From Haloferula sp. BvORR071 (lineage in GTDB: Bacteria > Verrucomicrobiota > Verrucomicrobiia > Verrucomicrobiales > Akkermansiaceae): 64,000 nucleotides of DNA. The notes below the pieces were generated by a model, which saw only the letters and a program-made list of their open reading frames with translations, did no database searches and was not told the origin of the DNA. Shown here in pieces: positions 48,881-58,044 of this stretch. How positions within the stretch are numbered: position 1 is the first letter of the stretch; each line of letters begins with the position of its first letter. Location: contig NZ_BATP01000001.1 of assembly GCF_000739615.1 (NCBI RefSeq), forward strand, positions 62,001 through 126,000, given 5' to 3'. The position numbers were made by a program, and so were the translations under genes.

Positions 48881-48907
48881 GCGGGTCCGGAGTCTGTCCG
48901 GACCCGC
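48881..48907 (+). terminator. strong hairpin terminator
   Basis: GCGGGTCCGGA-GTCTG-TCCGGACCCGC is a perfect 11-bp stem, followed by ACTCTTCCTTCCC. It separates the large exported protein from the esterase gene downstream. Confidence 0.65.
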
Positions 48908-48948
48908 ACTCTTCCTTCCCGCAGCTTAGAGCCGCAATTCCATCAACC

Positions 48949-49842
48949 ATGAGATCGCTTTTAGCTTTGCTTCTTTACGCGCCCGGCGTGGTGCTCGCCC
49001 AAGCTAGCCCCAACGGTCGCTTTCAGACGCCCGATCCTGGGAATCCTGTGCCCATCCTGCCCGCCCTTGCCGGGCCGGACGACTCCTCCTTCTATGCAGA
49101 AAAGGACGTCCCTCACGGAAAGGTGGAGGTCGTCCACTACAAGAACCCGGACGGCGTGGAGAAGCGCATGCACCTCTATCTGCCGCCGGACTACGACGCA
49201 AATAGCATGCTCCGATATCCGGTGCTCTACCTCAACCATGGCGGCGGAGAGAACGACAGCCACTGGATCGAGAGCGGCTTCGCCCATCGTATTCTCGACA
49301 ATCTCATCGCGGAAGGAAGGGCGCGCCCGATGATCATCGCCATGCCAGACACCGGTAAGTTGGTGAGCGGCACGCCGCCGAAGCCGGGAGAAGACGATGC
49401 CTGCACGAGAGAGTATCTTGAGAGCATCCTTCCCTTCGTGGATGGCCACTACCGGACCCGTCCAGAGCGGGAGGCCCGGGCAGTTGCCGGTCTATCCATG
49501 GGCGGCTTTGTAACACTCAATACCGGTCTTACTCACCTTGACACCTTCGGGGAGCTTTACGTTTTCAGCTCGGGCTATTGGCCGGAAATGCTGCCTGCCT
49601 TCAAGCAGAACATCAGCCCCTTGCTTTCCGATCCTGCAAGCAGCCGACGTTTCCGCATGCCGGTCTATTTCGGTGTTGGAGAGACTGACATCGCTTACCT
49701 CAATAGCATGAAAACCCTGGCTGTTTTCAACGAACACGGCATTCGTACCTTCTCCACTCTCAGTTCCGACGGTCACGAGTGGCGGAACTGGCGGCGCTAC
49801 CTTCACCAGACCGCACAGATCATGTTTCCTGAGAACCGCTGA
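48949..49842 (+). CDS. CE1-like esterase, exported
   Basis: The 297-residue protein has a signal peptide (LLALLLYAPGVVLAQ). The hydrolase domain has DVPHGKVEVVHYKNPDGVEK, YPVLYLNHGGGENDSHWIES and the nucleophile Ser183 in VAGLSMGGFVTLNTG. The acidic residue is probably in GVGETDIAY and the His in SSDGHEWRNWRRYL. It is the same family as the esterase at 43117 but without the N-terminal sandwich. It is followed after nine bases by a double hydrolase. The ATG at 48949 directly precedes the signal peptide. Confidence 0.85.
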   Translation: MRSLLALLLYAPGVVLAQASPNGRFQTPDPGNPVPILPALAGPDDSSFYAEKDVPHGKVEVVHYKNPDGVEKRMHLYLPPDYDANSMLRYPVLYLNHGGGENDSHWIESGFAHRILDNLIAEGRARPMIIAMPDTGKLVSGTPPKPGEDDACTREYLESILPFVDGHYRTRPEREARAVAGLSMGGFVTLNTGLTHLDTFGELYVFSSGYWPEMLPAFKQNISPLLSDPASSRRFRMPVYFGVGETDIAYLNSMKTLAVFNEHGIRTFSTLSSDGHEWRNWRRYLHQTAQIMFPENR

Positions 49843-49851
49843 ACCAACCCC

Positions 49852-51660
49852 ATGAAATCCCGACTCTTTCCCATCCTTACTGTGATCCTCGCTTTCGCCG
49901 GCATTGTCCGTGCGGCGGAGAAGAACACCTTCGTCCTTGTCCACGGTGCCACCGCTGGCGCTTGGGAATGGAAGAAGACCGGCAAATTCCTATCCGATGA
50001 CGGTAACGAGGTCTACCGCGCGACCCTCACCGGTCTTGGCGAGCGGATGCACCTCAACAGCCCCGACATCGACTTGCAGACCCATATCAATGACGTGGTC
50101 AACCTCATCCTGTTCGAGGACCTCCACGATATTGTGCTTACCGGCCACAGCTACGGAGGGATGGTCATCACCGGCGTGATGGACCGTGTGCCCGAGCGCA
50201 TTCGCCATGTCGTCTTTCTCGATGCCGCTGTGCCGGATGACGGGATGTCCATTTGGGATCTCTTCGGAGGAGCGGGGCCGCAGGATCCCTCGCGATTCAA
50301 GGATGGCTTCATGCAGGTGCCGTGGGTCACGCCCGACACGAAGCCGCCGCACAACGTGAAGCAGTCCATCAAGTGTTTCAGCCAGCCGGTTTCCTACAAG
50401 AATCCCGCGGCCAAGACGCTGGACGTCACCTACGTCGCATTCGTGCCGAAGGACAAGTCCGCCGAGGAACGCGCCAAGACCGACAAGAGCTGGCAGCGCG
50501 CGGTTTCCCGTGGCTGGACCATCCGCACCTTTCCCGGTGGACATGTCGCCCAGCAAGAGGACCCACGCGGCGTGGCGACGCTAATCGAGGAGTCGGTCGG
50601 CGATAAGAACGAAACGGTGCCTGCCGCGAGCCCGCGACCCGCGCCGCTCCAGTCGCCCGAGGTGCATCCGGATGGAAAGGTGAGCTTCCGCTTCCAAGCG
50701 CCTGACGCGAGGAAGGTCGAATTGAGCGGCCAGTTCCTCAAGGACAGGCAGCCGATGGAGAAGAACGAAGCCGGTCTCTGGACCCTCACCGTGGGCCCGG
50801 TGGATCCCAACCTGTATCCCTACAATTTTGTGGTCGACGGCACGAGCGTGTCCGACCCGTCGAACCCCGATGTATTTCCCAACGAGCGGTTCAAGCCCAG
50901 TCTGGTGGACGTGCCTGCCAATCCGCCGCTGCTGCATGCGGTTCGAGATGTTCCGCATGGTGAGCTGACTACCTGTTACTACCAGTCGAAGACTTTGAAC
51001 CGCACCCGCCCGTTGATTGTTTACACGCCGCCGAACTATCGCGCTGGCACCGACAATTATCCAGTGCTCTACCTCGTTAGCGGAACAACGGACACCGAGG
51101 AGACTTGGTCCAAGGCAGGGCGGGTGAACGTCATCCTCGACAATCTCATCGCCGAGCATAGAGCCGTCCCAATGATCGTGACCATGCCCTACGGCAACAT
51201 GATGGGTGAAACGCCGATGCCCTCCTCGCCGCAGTCAGGCGAAATGTACCTGGTCTTCAGCGACGAACTGACGGGCAACGTCCTGCCCTACGTCGAGGCG
51301 AATTACCGCGTGCGGGTTGACCGGGAGGGACGTGCCATCGCCGGCTTTTCACGCGGTGGAGGGCAGTCTCTTTTCACCGCCTTTCGAAACCCCGATAAAT
51401 TCGCATGGATCGCTTCCTACGCCGCTTACCTGACTCCTGAGGTCTGCGAACGATACCTTCCTGATCTCGCTGCCAGCAAGCCAAGCTTGCTGTGGCTCGG
51501 CGTTGGCAAGGACGACTTCCTCTATCAGCCGACCATCACCTTCGAGAGCTACCTCAAAGAACGGAAGGTCGATCACCGTTCGCTCATCACCGAGGGAGGG
51601 CACACATGGATGAACGCCCGCCAGTATCTTGGTGAGACGCTCCAGCTCTTCTTCAAATGA
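49852..51660 (+). CDS. fused alpha/beta hydrolase and CE1-like esterase
   Basis: The 602-residue exported protein has two catalytic domains. Residues 24-250 are a compact alpha/beta hydrolase of the plant-methylesterase/EstC type (TFVLVHGATAGAWEWKKTG, Ser100 in VLTGHSYGGMVIT, His in FPGGHVAQQEDP). About 265-355 is a CBM48/E-set-like sandwich (VSFRFQAPDARKVELSG, YPYNFVVDGTSVSDPSNPDV). About 360-602 is a CE1-like esterase with Ser500 in IAGFSRGGGQSLF and His in TEGGHTWMNARQYL. Both halves keep their nucleophiles. It probably works outside the cytoplasm on xylan side groups together with the esterase just upstream. The fusion is unbroken in one frame. Confidence 0.85.
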   Translation: MKSRLFPILTVILAFAGIVRAAEKNTFVLVHGATAGAWEWKKTGKFLSDDGNEVYRATLTGLGERMHLNSPDIDLQTHINDVVNLILFEDLHDIVLTGHSYGGMVITGVMDRVPERIRHVVFLDAAVPDDGMSIWDLFGGAGPQDPSRFKDGFMQVPWVTPDTKPPHNVKQSIKCFSQPVSYKNPAAKTLDVTYVAFVPKDKSAEERAKTDKSWQRAVSRGWTIRTFPGGHVAQQEDPRGVATLIEESVGDKNETVPAASPRPAPLQSPEVHPDGKVSFRFQAPDARKVELSGQFLKDRQPMEKNEAGLWTLTVGPVDPNLYPYNFVVDGTSVSDPSNPDVFPNERFKPSLVDVPANPPLLHAVRDVPHGELTTCYYQSKTLNRTRPLIVYTPPNYRAGTDNYPVLYLVSGTTDTEETWSKAGRVNVILDNLIAEHRAVPMIVTMPYGNMMGETPMPSSPQSGEMYLVFSDELTGNVLPYVEANYRVRVDREGRAIAGFSRGGGQSLFTAFRNPDKFAWIASYAAYLTPEVCERYLPDLAASKPSLLWLGVGKDDFLYQPTITFESYLKERKVDHRSLITEGGHTWMNARQYLGETLQLFFK

Positions 51661-51705
51661 TCTAGTCCCCCGGGGGCGCTGCGTCCGTTGTTTTATCTTC
51701 GATGG

Positions 51706-52033
51706 GATGAGGAACGGAAGCTATGGATCGACAAGGTCACGAAGCGGGACGCCGAGATTTCCGCTCTGAAACGCCGCCGACGTGTTGGGTCGCAGGATCT
51801 TCGGCAAAAGCGGCGAGCAGCCCGACTCCGCGCTGCTTGAACTCATCGCCCCTTCGAAAAAGGCGTCAACCGCAGACGCCGGAAACCCCGGAAACCCCGG
51901 ACCGGCGGCTGAAGAGCCCAAAGTCTGGCGGGGGCGACGCGATAAATCCCGTGCGCCGCGCATTCCGGCACGCCCCCCGCGTCGAGAACGGCTAGAAGGC
52001 CTGCTGCGCTACTACCACCGCGAAGCCGCATGA
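51706..52033 (+). pseudogene. IS66-type TnpC N-terminal remnant
   Basis: One frame reads DEERKLWIDKVTKRDAEISA, LKRR. After a +1 shift near 51770-51782 another reads VLGRRIFGKSGEQPDSALLE, LIAPSKK, later PRIPARPPRRERLEGLLRYY. The order coiled coil, then FGxxSEQxxxxxxxLxL, then Pro-rich linker and a (L)PR-type segment is that of IS66 TnpC. Only the first ~110 residues remain and they are frameshifted. It marks an old insertion at the edge of the xylan locus. Confidence 0.4.
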
Positions 52034-52058
52034 AGATCAGAATTCGAGTTTCTTGACA

Positions 52059-52107
52059 GTACGCGGAACATCTTGGTTGTCAGGAAAAGGGTGATAATAC
52101 TGCGCAG
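52059..52107 (+). promoter_or_regulatory. conserved promoter-like flank, copy 2
   Basis: This matches the 49 bases before the gene at 7087: GCGGAACATCTTGGTTGTCA, then TGATAATACTGCGCAG up to the TTG. A stop codon three codons before the conserved block shows it is not part of the protein here. Confidence 0.45.
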
Positions 52108-52431
52108 TTGAAAGAAACCTCCCCCAAGCTGCACGGCAGCGTCAGTATCGTAGACGGCCCACTACTAGGGGAACACGGCGTGGTGATCGACGATGCCCTT
52201 TTGAACGGCGATCACGTGTATTTAGTCCTCGTAGCTGGGAACGAGATTTGGATGCCGGCGGCGTGGATCAAAGCTGCTGAGACTGGTCGGAGCCCGGACG
52301 GTCCCCCATCGGAGATCAGCGATCGATCGCTCGACCACGCAAGCGCCCAGGTAGAGACGTGTGAGTCGGAGGCAAAGCCCCCGTTGAGTCCCGCGACTTT
52401 CGAGAACCTCCGACCCGCGGACGGAGAGTAG
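52108..52431 (+). CDS. small KOW/SH3-like protein, paralogue of 7087-7332
   Basis: The 107-residue protein shares KLHGSVSIVDGPLLGEHGVV, IDDALLNGDHVYLVLVAGNE and IWMPAAWI with the copy at 7087. It has a longer C-terminal tail (SPATFENLRPADGE). TTG is the only possible start after the upstream stop. The protein is small, soluble and of unknown function; a KOW/SH3-like barrel is inferred from the strand-GPLxGxxG-strand pattern. Confidence 0.55.
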   Translation: MKETSPKLHGSVSIVDGPLLGEHGVVIDDALLNGDHVYLVLVAGNEIWMPAAWIKAAETGRSPDGPPSEISDRSLDHASAQVETCESEAKPPLSPATFENLRPADGE

Positions 52432-52602
52432 CGGGAGGGTTAAGAGGATGGGTGCCGGCCGTCGCGCACTTGACGACCGCCGGACGGCGCAAGCGTAGGC
52501 GGCTACTACCGGACCCGAGCCGGAAACTCGACCCGGAACAACTTCACGTCGCAAGGAAACCGGAACTCCTACACCGGGAAGAAGGGGTATCGGGAGCACA
52601 TG

Positions 52603-52627
52603 AAAAAGGCCGCCAGTGAAGGCGGCC
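52603..52627 (-). terminator. Rho-independent terminator
   Basis: On the minus strand GGCCGCC-TTCACT-GGCGGCC is a perfect 7-bp stem directly followed by TTTTT. It ends the gene at 52636-52929. Confidence 0.8.
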
Positions 52628-52635
52628 TCGCATAG

Positions 52636-52929
52636 CTAACGTTCTCGTGCCACTAAGAAGGGCACGGGCGCGGCTTGCGGCGGAGGACTGAAGCTCTCGT
52701 CCAGAATCTCCAGCTCGCGGATCTTCCAATAGTGGAAATCCATCCACAGTCCGGAGGCATGGGGGCCTTCCCGAACCCAGCCGGTAAGCTGCATGGATCC
52801 ACGTTCAGAGCGGCCCAGTTCGCTGGGCTCCACGACATACTTTTCCCCATCGCAGGTAAAGCGGATCACGCGAAAACCACGGATCGCTTCCTTGAGGGCG
52901 GATAGCGGTGCATGTTTTTGGTTAGCCAT
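52636..52929 (-). CDS. small WYL-like domain protein
   Basis: The 97-residue protein starts MANQKHAPLSALKEAIRGFR and continues VIRFTCDGEKYVVEPSELGR, MQLTGWVREG, MDFHYWKIRELEILDESF. The order A-I-xx-RxIRF, YxVEP, (Q)LxGW, F-xxxxI-xxLxxL is that of a stand-alone WYL domain, which binds ligands or nucleic acid in regulators. The WYL triplet itself is not conserved (QLTGW), so the call is tentative. It is followed by a clear terminator. Confidence 0.5.
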   Translation of the reverse strand: MANQKHAPLSALKEAIRGFRVIRFTCDGEKYVVEPSELGRSERGSMQLTGWVREGPHASGLWMDFHYWKIRELEILDESFSPPPQAAPVPFLVARER

Positions 52930-52967
52930 AGTCGAATTTCGGTTTGTTAAAGGAACAGCCACCTTTG

Positions 52968-53288
52968 TCAGGCGGCCTCTGCATCGATTGCCGCGACGAA
53001 GAAGGATTCCTCCAAGACGAACTGCAGTGCTAGGACACCGTCCGTGCGGGTGGCCCTAAGGCCGCCGTGGCAATACTCGCAATTCGGGGCGAGGTCGTCG
53101 TCCCACGCCTTTTCCAGAAGTTCCCTGGCGATGTCCTTGATTTGTTCGACGGACAGAGGTTCGCGGACGCCGGGACGCTGATCCCACCTCATCGAGAAGG
53201 TAGCGGCGGCTTTTTGGACTTTGCCAAAATCGAACTGGGAAATCGTCATGTCGATCGCCCTCTGACGAAGTACGTAGTCAGGTTCCAT
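52968..53288 (-). CDS. hypothetical protein with CxxCH motif
   Basis: The 106-residue protein starts MEPDYVLRQRAIDMTISQFD. A helical middle follows (REPLSVEQIKDIARELLEKA), then WDDDLAPNCEYCHGGLRATR and a beta-like end. CEYCHG could be a zinc knuckle or a heme site, but there is no signal peptide, so zinc is more likely. I do not recognise the family. Its end lies 38 bases before the WYL-like gene in the same direction. Confidence 0.5.
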   Translation of the reverse strand: MEPDYVLRQRAIDMTISQFDFGKVQKAAATFSMRWDQRPGVREPLSVEQIKDIARELLEKAWDDDLAPNCEYCHGGLRATRTDGVLALQFVLEESFFVAAIDAEAA

Positions 53289-53358
53289 AATAACGGGAGA
53301 AGTGGGGAGGAGTCTTACCCCAGCCATAGCGAAAGACCCCTCCCCTTTGCCTTGGAAG

Positions 53359-53811
53359 TTACTCGGACTTGATCTGGATCGTGCGCGGCTTCGCGCTTTC
53401 GTGCTTCGCCACGTGGATCTCTAGCACACCGTTGCGGATACGGGCTTCGATGCTGTTGGGGTCCACGTTCGCGGACAGCTTGAATGCGCGCGCGAAGGTC
53501 CCTGAGGCGCGTTCCACCAACCGGTGATGGACACCCTCCCCCTCCTCAAGTTTGCGCTCGCCGGTCACGGTGAGCAGCCGATCCGTGACCATCACCGAGA
53601 TCTCATCCTCCCGCACACCGGGAACCTCGATCTTTAGCAGGTAGCCGGTCTCGTTCTCGGCGATGTCCGCCACCGGCATCCAGTCCGGGCTCGGGCTGGA
53701 TGCTTCCTGTTTGCTTGTTCCGCTTTTCAGGGAATGACCGAGTATGCTGGAGAGACTCCCATGCACATCGGCCAGATCCCGGATCGGGCTCCAACGAATG
53801 ATCGCATTCAT
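53359..53811 (-). CDS. Hsp20/alpha-crystallin small heat-shock protein
   Basis: The 150-residue chaperone has the N-terminal IIRWSPIRDLADVHGSLSSI. The alpha-crystallin domain is at about 45-140 (PVADIAENETGYLLKIEVPG, VREDEISVMVTDRLLTVTGE, FARAFKLSANVDPNSIEARI, NGVLEIHVAK). The usual GVLxIxxPK is GVLEIHVAK here. It holds unfolding proteins under stress. No heat-shock promoter element was recognised upstream. Confidence 0.92.
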   Translation of the reverse strand: MNAIIRWSPIRDLADVHGSLSSILGHSLKSGTSKQEASSPSPDWMPVADIAENETGYLLKIEVPGVREDEISVMVTDRLLTVTGERKLEEGEGVHHRLVERASGTFARAFKLSANVDPNSIEARIRNGVLEIHVAKHESAKPRTIQIKSE

Positions 53812-54045
53812 GTTTCTTCAGTATGGATGAGGCGGGTAGATCTATCCTCCGGCCCGCTCGCCCCGCCGGTTCGCGTGCGAGCCGGTTCATCCTGTGAAGC
53901 CCTCCAGGAAGGGCCCACGAGCGGAAAAAATATCCAAATTTCGCAGACGTCAAGACGGCCACGAAAAATTTTTCGTTAGGCCTGTGAACGCGCTCCGGCC
54001 CCCCCGCCGTCTACGGAATCCATGAGCGCTGGTCGGCCGACGGGC

Positions 54046-54333
54046 CTAGTCGTCCTTCTCCATTTCTTCCGCTGCCTGCCGGAGGGCAAACCGCGCCTCG
54101 GCGATGTAATGGGACTGTGGCAGGTGCCTAGTGCTCTCGCCCGGAACAATCGCGTAGAGCGCTTCCCAGCGGAATTTCCGTAGCTTCTCGACCGAGCGGG
54201 CTGCGATGTCCACGCTTTGCTCGATCGTTCTCGTGATCGAGTCGATTGCGGCGAAAGTCTTCAGGTTTTCGACCTGATCGATCGGAGTGATTGTGTCGAG
54301 GAGGTCATTGAGGGCCGCAAAAAAGTGCTTCAT
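54046..54333 (-). CDS. small helical protein family C, intact copy
   Basis: The 95-residue protein reads MKHFFAALNDLLDTITPIDQ, VENLKTFAAIDSITRTIEQS, then EKLRKFRWEALYAIVPGEST, RHLPQSHYIAEARFALRQAA, EEMEKDD. It is an all-helical soluble protein. It is closely similar to the broken copy at 17842-18129, including CACTAGCGAT upstream of the start. I do not recognise the family. A start at 54363 is possible but adds residues not conserved in the other copy. Confidence 0.6.
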   Translation of the reverse strand: MKHFFAALNDLLDTITPIDQVENLKTFAAIDSITRTIEQSVDIAARSVEKLRKFRWEALYAIVPGESTRHLPQSHYIAEARFALRQAAEEMEKDD

Positions 54334-54475
54334 CCCCTCCACCGTGGGTGCGCGCAATGGCACTAGCGATGTAAATCGATTTTCCGCGGCCCATACGCGC
54401 CGGTCACGGGCTCCAAGCGATCCTCCTCACCTCCCTTACCCGTCTTCTGCCGCGGCCGGAGCAAGAGGCAAACAA

Positions 54476-57400
54476 TCTCAGGCCACGGACGCAGACGGGG
54501 TGGTTGTGAGCTATACCTATGATTCGGAGGGGCATGTCTCCTATAAGACTGAGACCATGCCGAACTCCGCCGGAAGTCGGACAACTGCATTCAATCATGG
54601 CTCTACAGCCGACGGCACCCTCGGTCCTTGCTACTCGGTCGAGACGCAAGTCAACGGCACGAGTATTTCGACCAGTTTAACCGCGGCCAATGGTCTCGGC
54701 AGCGGAACGATTACCCTCGGTGGCACGACCCGCTCAGTCGCCGTGCTGGGCGGGCCGACTACGACTTGGACAGCGGGCAGCTGGACCGAGATTACCACCC
54801 ACCCGGATGGAACTCGCCTGCGCCGAGAATATGTCGACGGTCGCCTCGACGCGGAAGAACAACGCGACAGCACGGGGGCTACGGGGGTGGTTATCGCCAG
54901 CACGACATACGGCTACGACGATTTGGGGCGTGTGGACTCCACTACAGACTCCAGAACGGGAACTGTAGACCAAGGTCCCTATACCGAGTCAGGCAATCTC
55001 CTGAGCCAAGCGGATTCAGCAGCCCGCACGACCGCGTGGAAGTACGACAAGATGGGGCGCGTGACTGAAGTTGATGGAGAGAATACCTTGGACGCATCGT
55101 CCAACACGGTCTACAACAAGAGCTACACCTCCTACTTCTACGACGGCAGCGTTTCTGCCAATTGGGGTGATCAAGGTTATGCGCTCTCCTACGCTTACGA
55201 CGAGCAGGGCCGACCGAAGGAGATGCGAACCTATCGGGCGCTCGATCACAACGAGGATCCTCTCAATCAAGTGGGCACTCCCGATGCGGGAGATCCAACC
55301 GCCTGGATCTACGACGTCGAGCGCGGCTGGCTGACGGATAAGGACGACGCGGCCTCGAAGGGTGCCCACTACTCTTATACCGCGGCGGGGAGGCTCAAGA
55401 CCCGCACGTGGGCTCGTGGTGCCCACACGCTGTACAGCTACGATCAGGGATTACTGTCGGCGGTGGATTATTTTACGAGCTCCGCGGCGACCACTGTGGA
55501 TTCACTTACCCCCCTCTGGATTACATTTACGATGCGATGGGCCGATTGAGCTCGGTGACGCGCGGCGGTAACACTCACTTCACCTACACCTATTCGTCGA
55601 CTGATCTCGACCTTTTGACGGAGACTCAGAACGACGCCATCGTTCAGCAACGGGTATTGACGCGAAAGCGCGATGCTTACCTGCGGCCCACCGGGTATAA
55701 GCTTGGCACGACCTCACTCAACAACGCAATCAGTGAGGTCACTTATACCTACGATACCGCGGGCCGATTTTCCAGCCTCACTTACCAGCGCATTCCAGCA
55801 GCAACAATGCCGCCGCCGCCGCCGTCGCAGACCTTCACTTACGATTACGAATACGAAGTGGCGAGCGCTAGCCATGTAAGGCACGGGAGCGGCACAGCAA
55901 AGCAATCCCTCATGCCCTTTGGCATGGATGGTCCGCAGCATTCCGTCACCAAAATGTATCATGCGACTCGGGACGCCCTACAGTCGATTTCCAACCTTTC
56001 AGGTGTCAACAATCCATCAACCTTCGACTATAACTATAATGCCATTGGCCAGCGAGAAGGCGTGGGCTTGTCCAGCGGCTTTGGTGCCACTTCCGAATGG
56101 ATCAGCTGGGGATACGATGCAAAAGGCCAAGTTGTCTCGGCGGATTCAGACGCTGGGACGGCCGGTACAAGTGATGACCGCTTTTATTCCTACGACCAAA
56201 TTGGGAATCGCATTCAGTCGCGCGTCGGCACGGCAACTTCCACCGGTGGAACGGCAACTACAAACTACTACGCCGACGCAGGGGCGACCTCGTCTGGAGG
56301 CAGCGCCCTCAACCAGTATGGTTCAATCGTCACGGGGGTGAATGCTGCTGACCCGGTTCACGACGATGATGGAAATCTCGTGGACGACGGGGCTGGGTGG
56401 GATTATGCTTGGGACGGAGAAAATCGCATGATTTCAGCCACTCCCAAGGTGCCCACGAGTGGGACGAAGGTCGGGTATGTCTACGACTACCTTGGTCGCC
56501 TTTGTGCGCGTCGGTTCTTCAATTGGAACGTGGGAACCTCGTCGTGGAACGCTAGTGAAAATTACCGCTACGTGTATGATGGATGGAACCGTATCGAGTC
56601 TTACTTGGACTGGAATCTACTCCAGGACGAATACGTCTGGGGTTTAGACCTCAGTGGTACCCTCCAAGGTGCTGGCGGGGTGGGGGGAATGCTGCAATGG
56701 GTCACGTCCTACAACTCCGGTAGTAGCTGGAACAACTATTACCCTCTCTACGATGGCAATGGGAACGTGACCGAATTGCTCAACGATGCTGGTGCGGTCA
56801 AGGGGCATTGGGATTATGATCCCTTCGGCAATACCCTACGCAGTATGTCGGTGACGAACTGGTATGACCCGGGCAATTTGTTTGAGTTTAGGTTCTCAAC
56901 TAAGCCCGAAGACCGTCGCACTGGGCTATATTACTACGGCTATCGATACTATGATCCGGTAAATGGGAGGTGGTCGAGTAGGGACCCTAAGGGGGAAGAA
57001 GTGATTTCCAATCTTTACAGTTTCATTGATAATGATGGAGTTAATGTGTGGGATATTCTCGGCTTGCAGGGTGCAATGCCTGGATATGCGGAGGCAATGG
57101 AGGATTGTAAAGCGAAGGAGCAAAGGATAGCAGAAGAGCAGTACGATAAAAGAGAGTTGAGAGAGAAGGATTTGGCGATTAGAAGACTACTGGACGAGGG
57201 AGGTTGCAATGAACAGATGAGAGCGAGAGGTAAGGAAAAATTAGTCGCTCAATACGAAAATCGCCGCAACATGTATCGGGCAACAGGGGTAAACCGGAAG
57301 CTATTTCTTCCCTACTTTAGGGATGGAGAAGCTAGCTGCTACAATCAAAATGCTGATTTTCTTGCAGGCATCGTTGTTCCGCCCTGCTGGGAGTGTCATC

Positions 57401-57561
57401 TAGAAAATGGCAGGACGCCAATGGATAAGCCTCTAAAAAAATCAGGGGATCACTGGTGGGTGATATGTCGCTCGTATAGCGGGGAGGAAATTATGTTTGA
57501 TGCTTACTTTGATATGCATGGGGCTCAGCCGCCATATAAAACAGAGATAAATATACCGTAA
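54476..57561 (+). pseudogene. RHS-repeat protein, 5'-truncated and frameshifted
   Basis: RHS/YD repeats begin abruptly (SYTYDSEGHVSYKTETMP) with no signal peptide or N-terminal domain. They run with YDxxGRxxx units to 55508, where a six-C run (55509-55514) shifts the frame. Seven Cs would give DSLTPPLDYIYDAMGRLSSV. After the shift the RHS core continues and ends with the hallmark YYYGYRYYDPVNGRWSSRDP, then NLYSFIDNDGVNVWDILGL. An AT-rich C-terminal domain follows. RHS proteins encapsulate and deliver polymorphic toxins. Loss of the N-terminus suggests an orphan module, although the poly-C break alone could be a sequencing error or phase switch. Confidence 0.7.
57055..57561 (+). other. RHS C-terminal toxin-like domain (papain-like candidate)
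   Basis: The 168 residues after the RHS core boundary (DILGL) differ in base composition: the DNA is visibly richer in A and T than its surroundings. A helical linker (CKAKEQRIAEEQYDKRELRE) precedes a globular part with FRDGEASCYNQNADFLAGIV, then GDHWWVICRSYSGEEIMFDA. The order Cys (SCYNQN), His (DHWWV), Asp (FDAYF) fits a papain-like catalytic triad, as in known RHS-linked peptidase or amidase toxins. The fold call is an inference from these three positions only. Confidence 0.4.
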
Positions 57562-57720
57562 ATATCCCGGTGTCGGATGAGGATTACAATAAGAATTTTC
57601 CTCCCCATGAAGTTCTTCATCCGCTTCCGTCACACCGTGTCCCCGCCAAAAAATCAATCACAACTGACAAATATGGACGCCCGCCAAGAACAGATGGCCC
57701 AAGCTACGTTAGGTAAGATT

Positions 57721-58044
57721 ATGAGGTTATTCCTCATCGCGCTGATTTTTTTGGGAGGCTGCAGAAGCAATCGTAAGACCACGGAGTACGGAACTAGAAA
57801 CCGTGAGGCAACTCGTATAGCAATTTCAATTGAACAATATGTTCACGCTGAAGGAAAGATGCCCGTTCGGTTGGAAGATGTTGTACAAGAGGTTGATGAA
57901 ATTGACGTGAGCGCTTGGCAGATTTTCGATGTCAACCAAGATATTGCCAAGACGAGGAAGCCCTTTCGAATGGGGAAGTGTATAGTTGATATGATTGTGT
58001 CCAAAGACTTTAAGACCAGGGTTGAAATTGTGAAAAGGCTTTAA
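57721..58044 (+). CDS. lipoprotein, candidate immunity protein
   Basis: The 107-residue protein starts MRLFLIALIFLGGCRSNRKT, a lipoprotein signal with lipobox FLGGC. A polar globular part follows (TRIAISIEQYVHAEGKMPVR, LEDVVQEVDEIDVSAWQIFD). It shares the AT-rich composition of the preceding toxin-like domain and lies 160 bases after it, the usual place of an immunity gene. A membrane-anchored periplasmic inhibitor would fit a toxin acting on the cell envelope. The frame is open upstream to 57577, but the lipobox decides the start. Alternatively it is a small pseudopilin-like lipoprotein. Confidence 0.5.
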   Translation: MRLFLIALIFLGGCRSNRKTTEYGTRNREATRIAISIEQYVHAEGKMPVRLEDVVQEVDEIDVSAWQIFDVNQDIAKTRKPFRMGKCIVDMIVSKDFKTRVEIVKRL

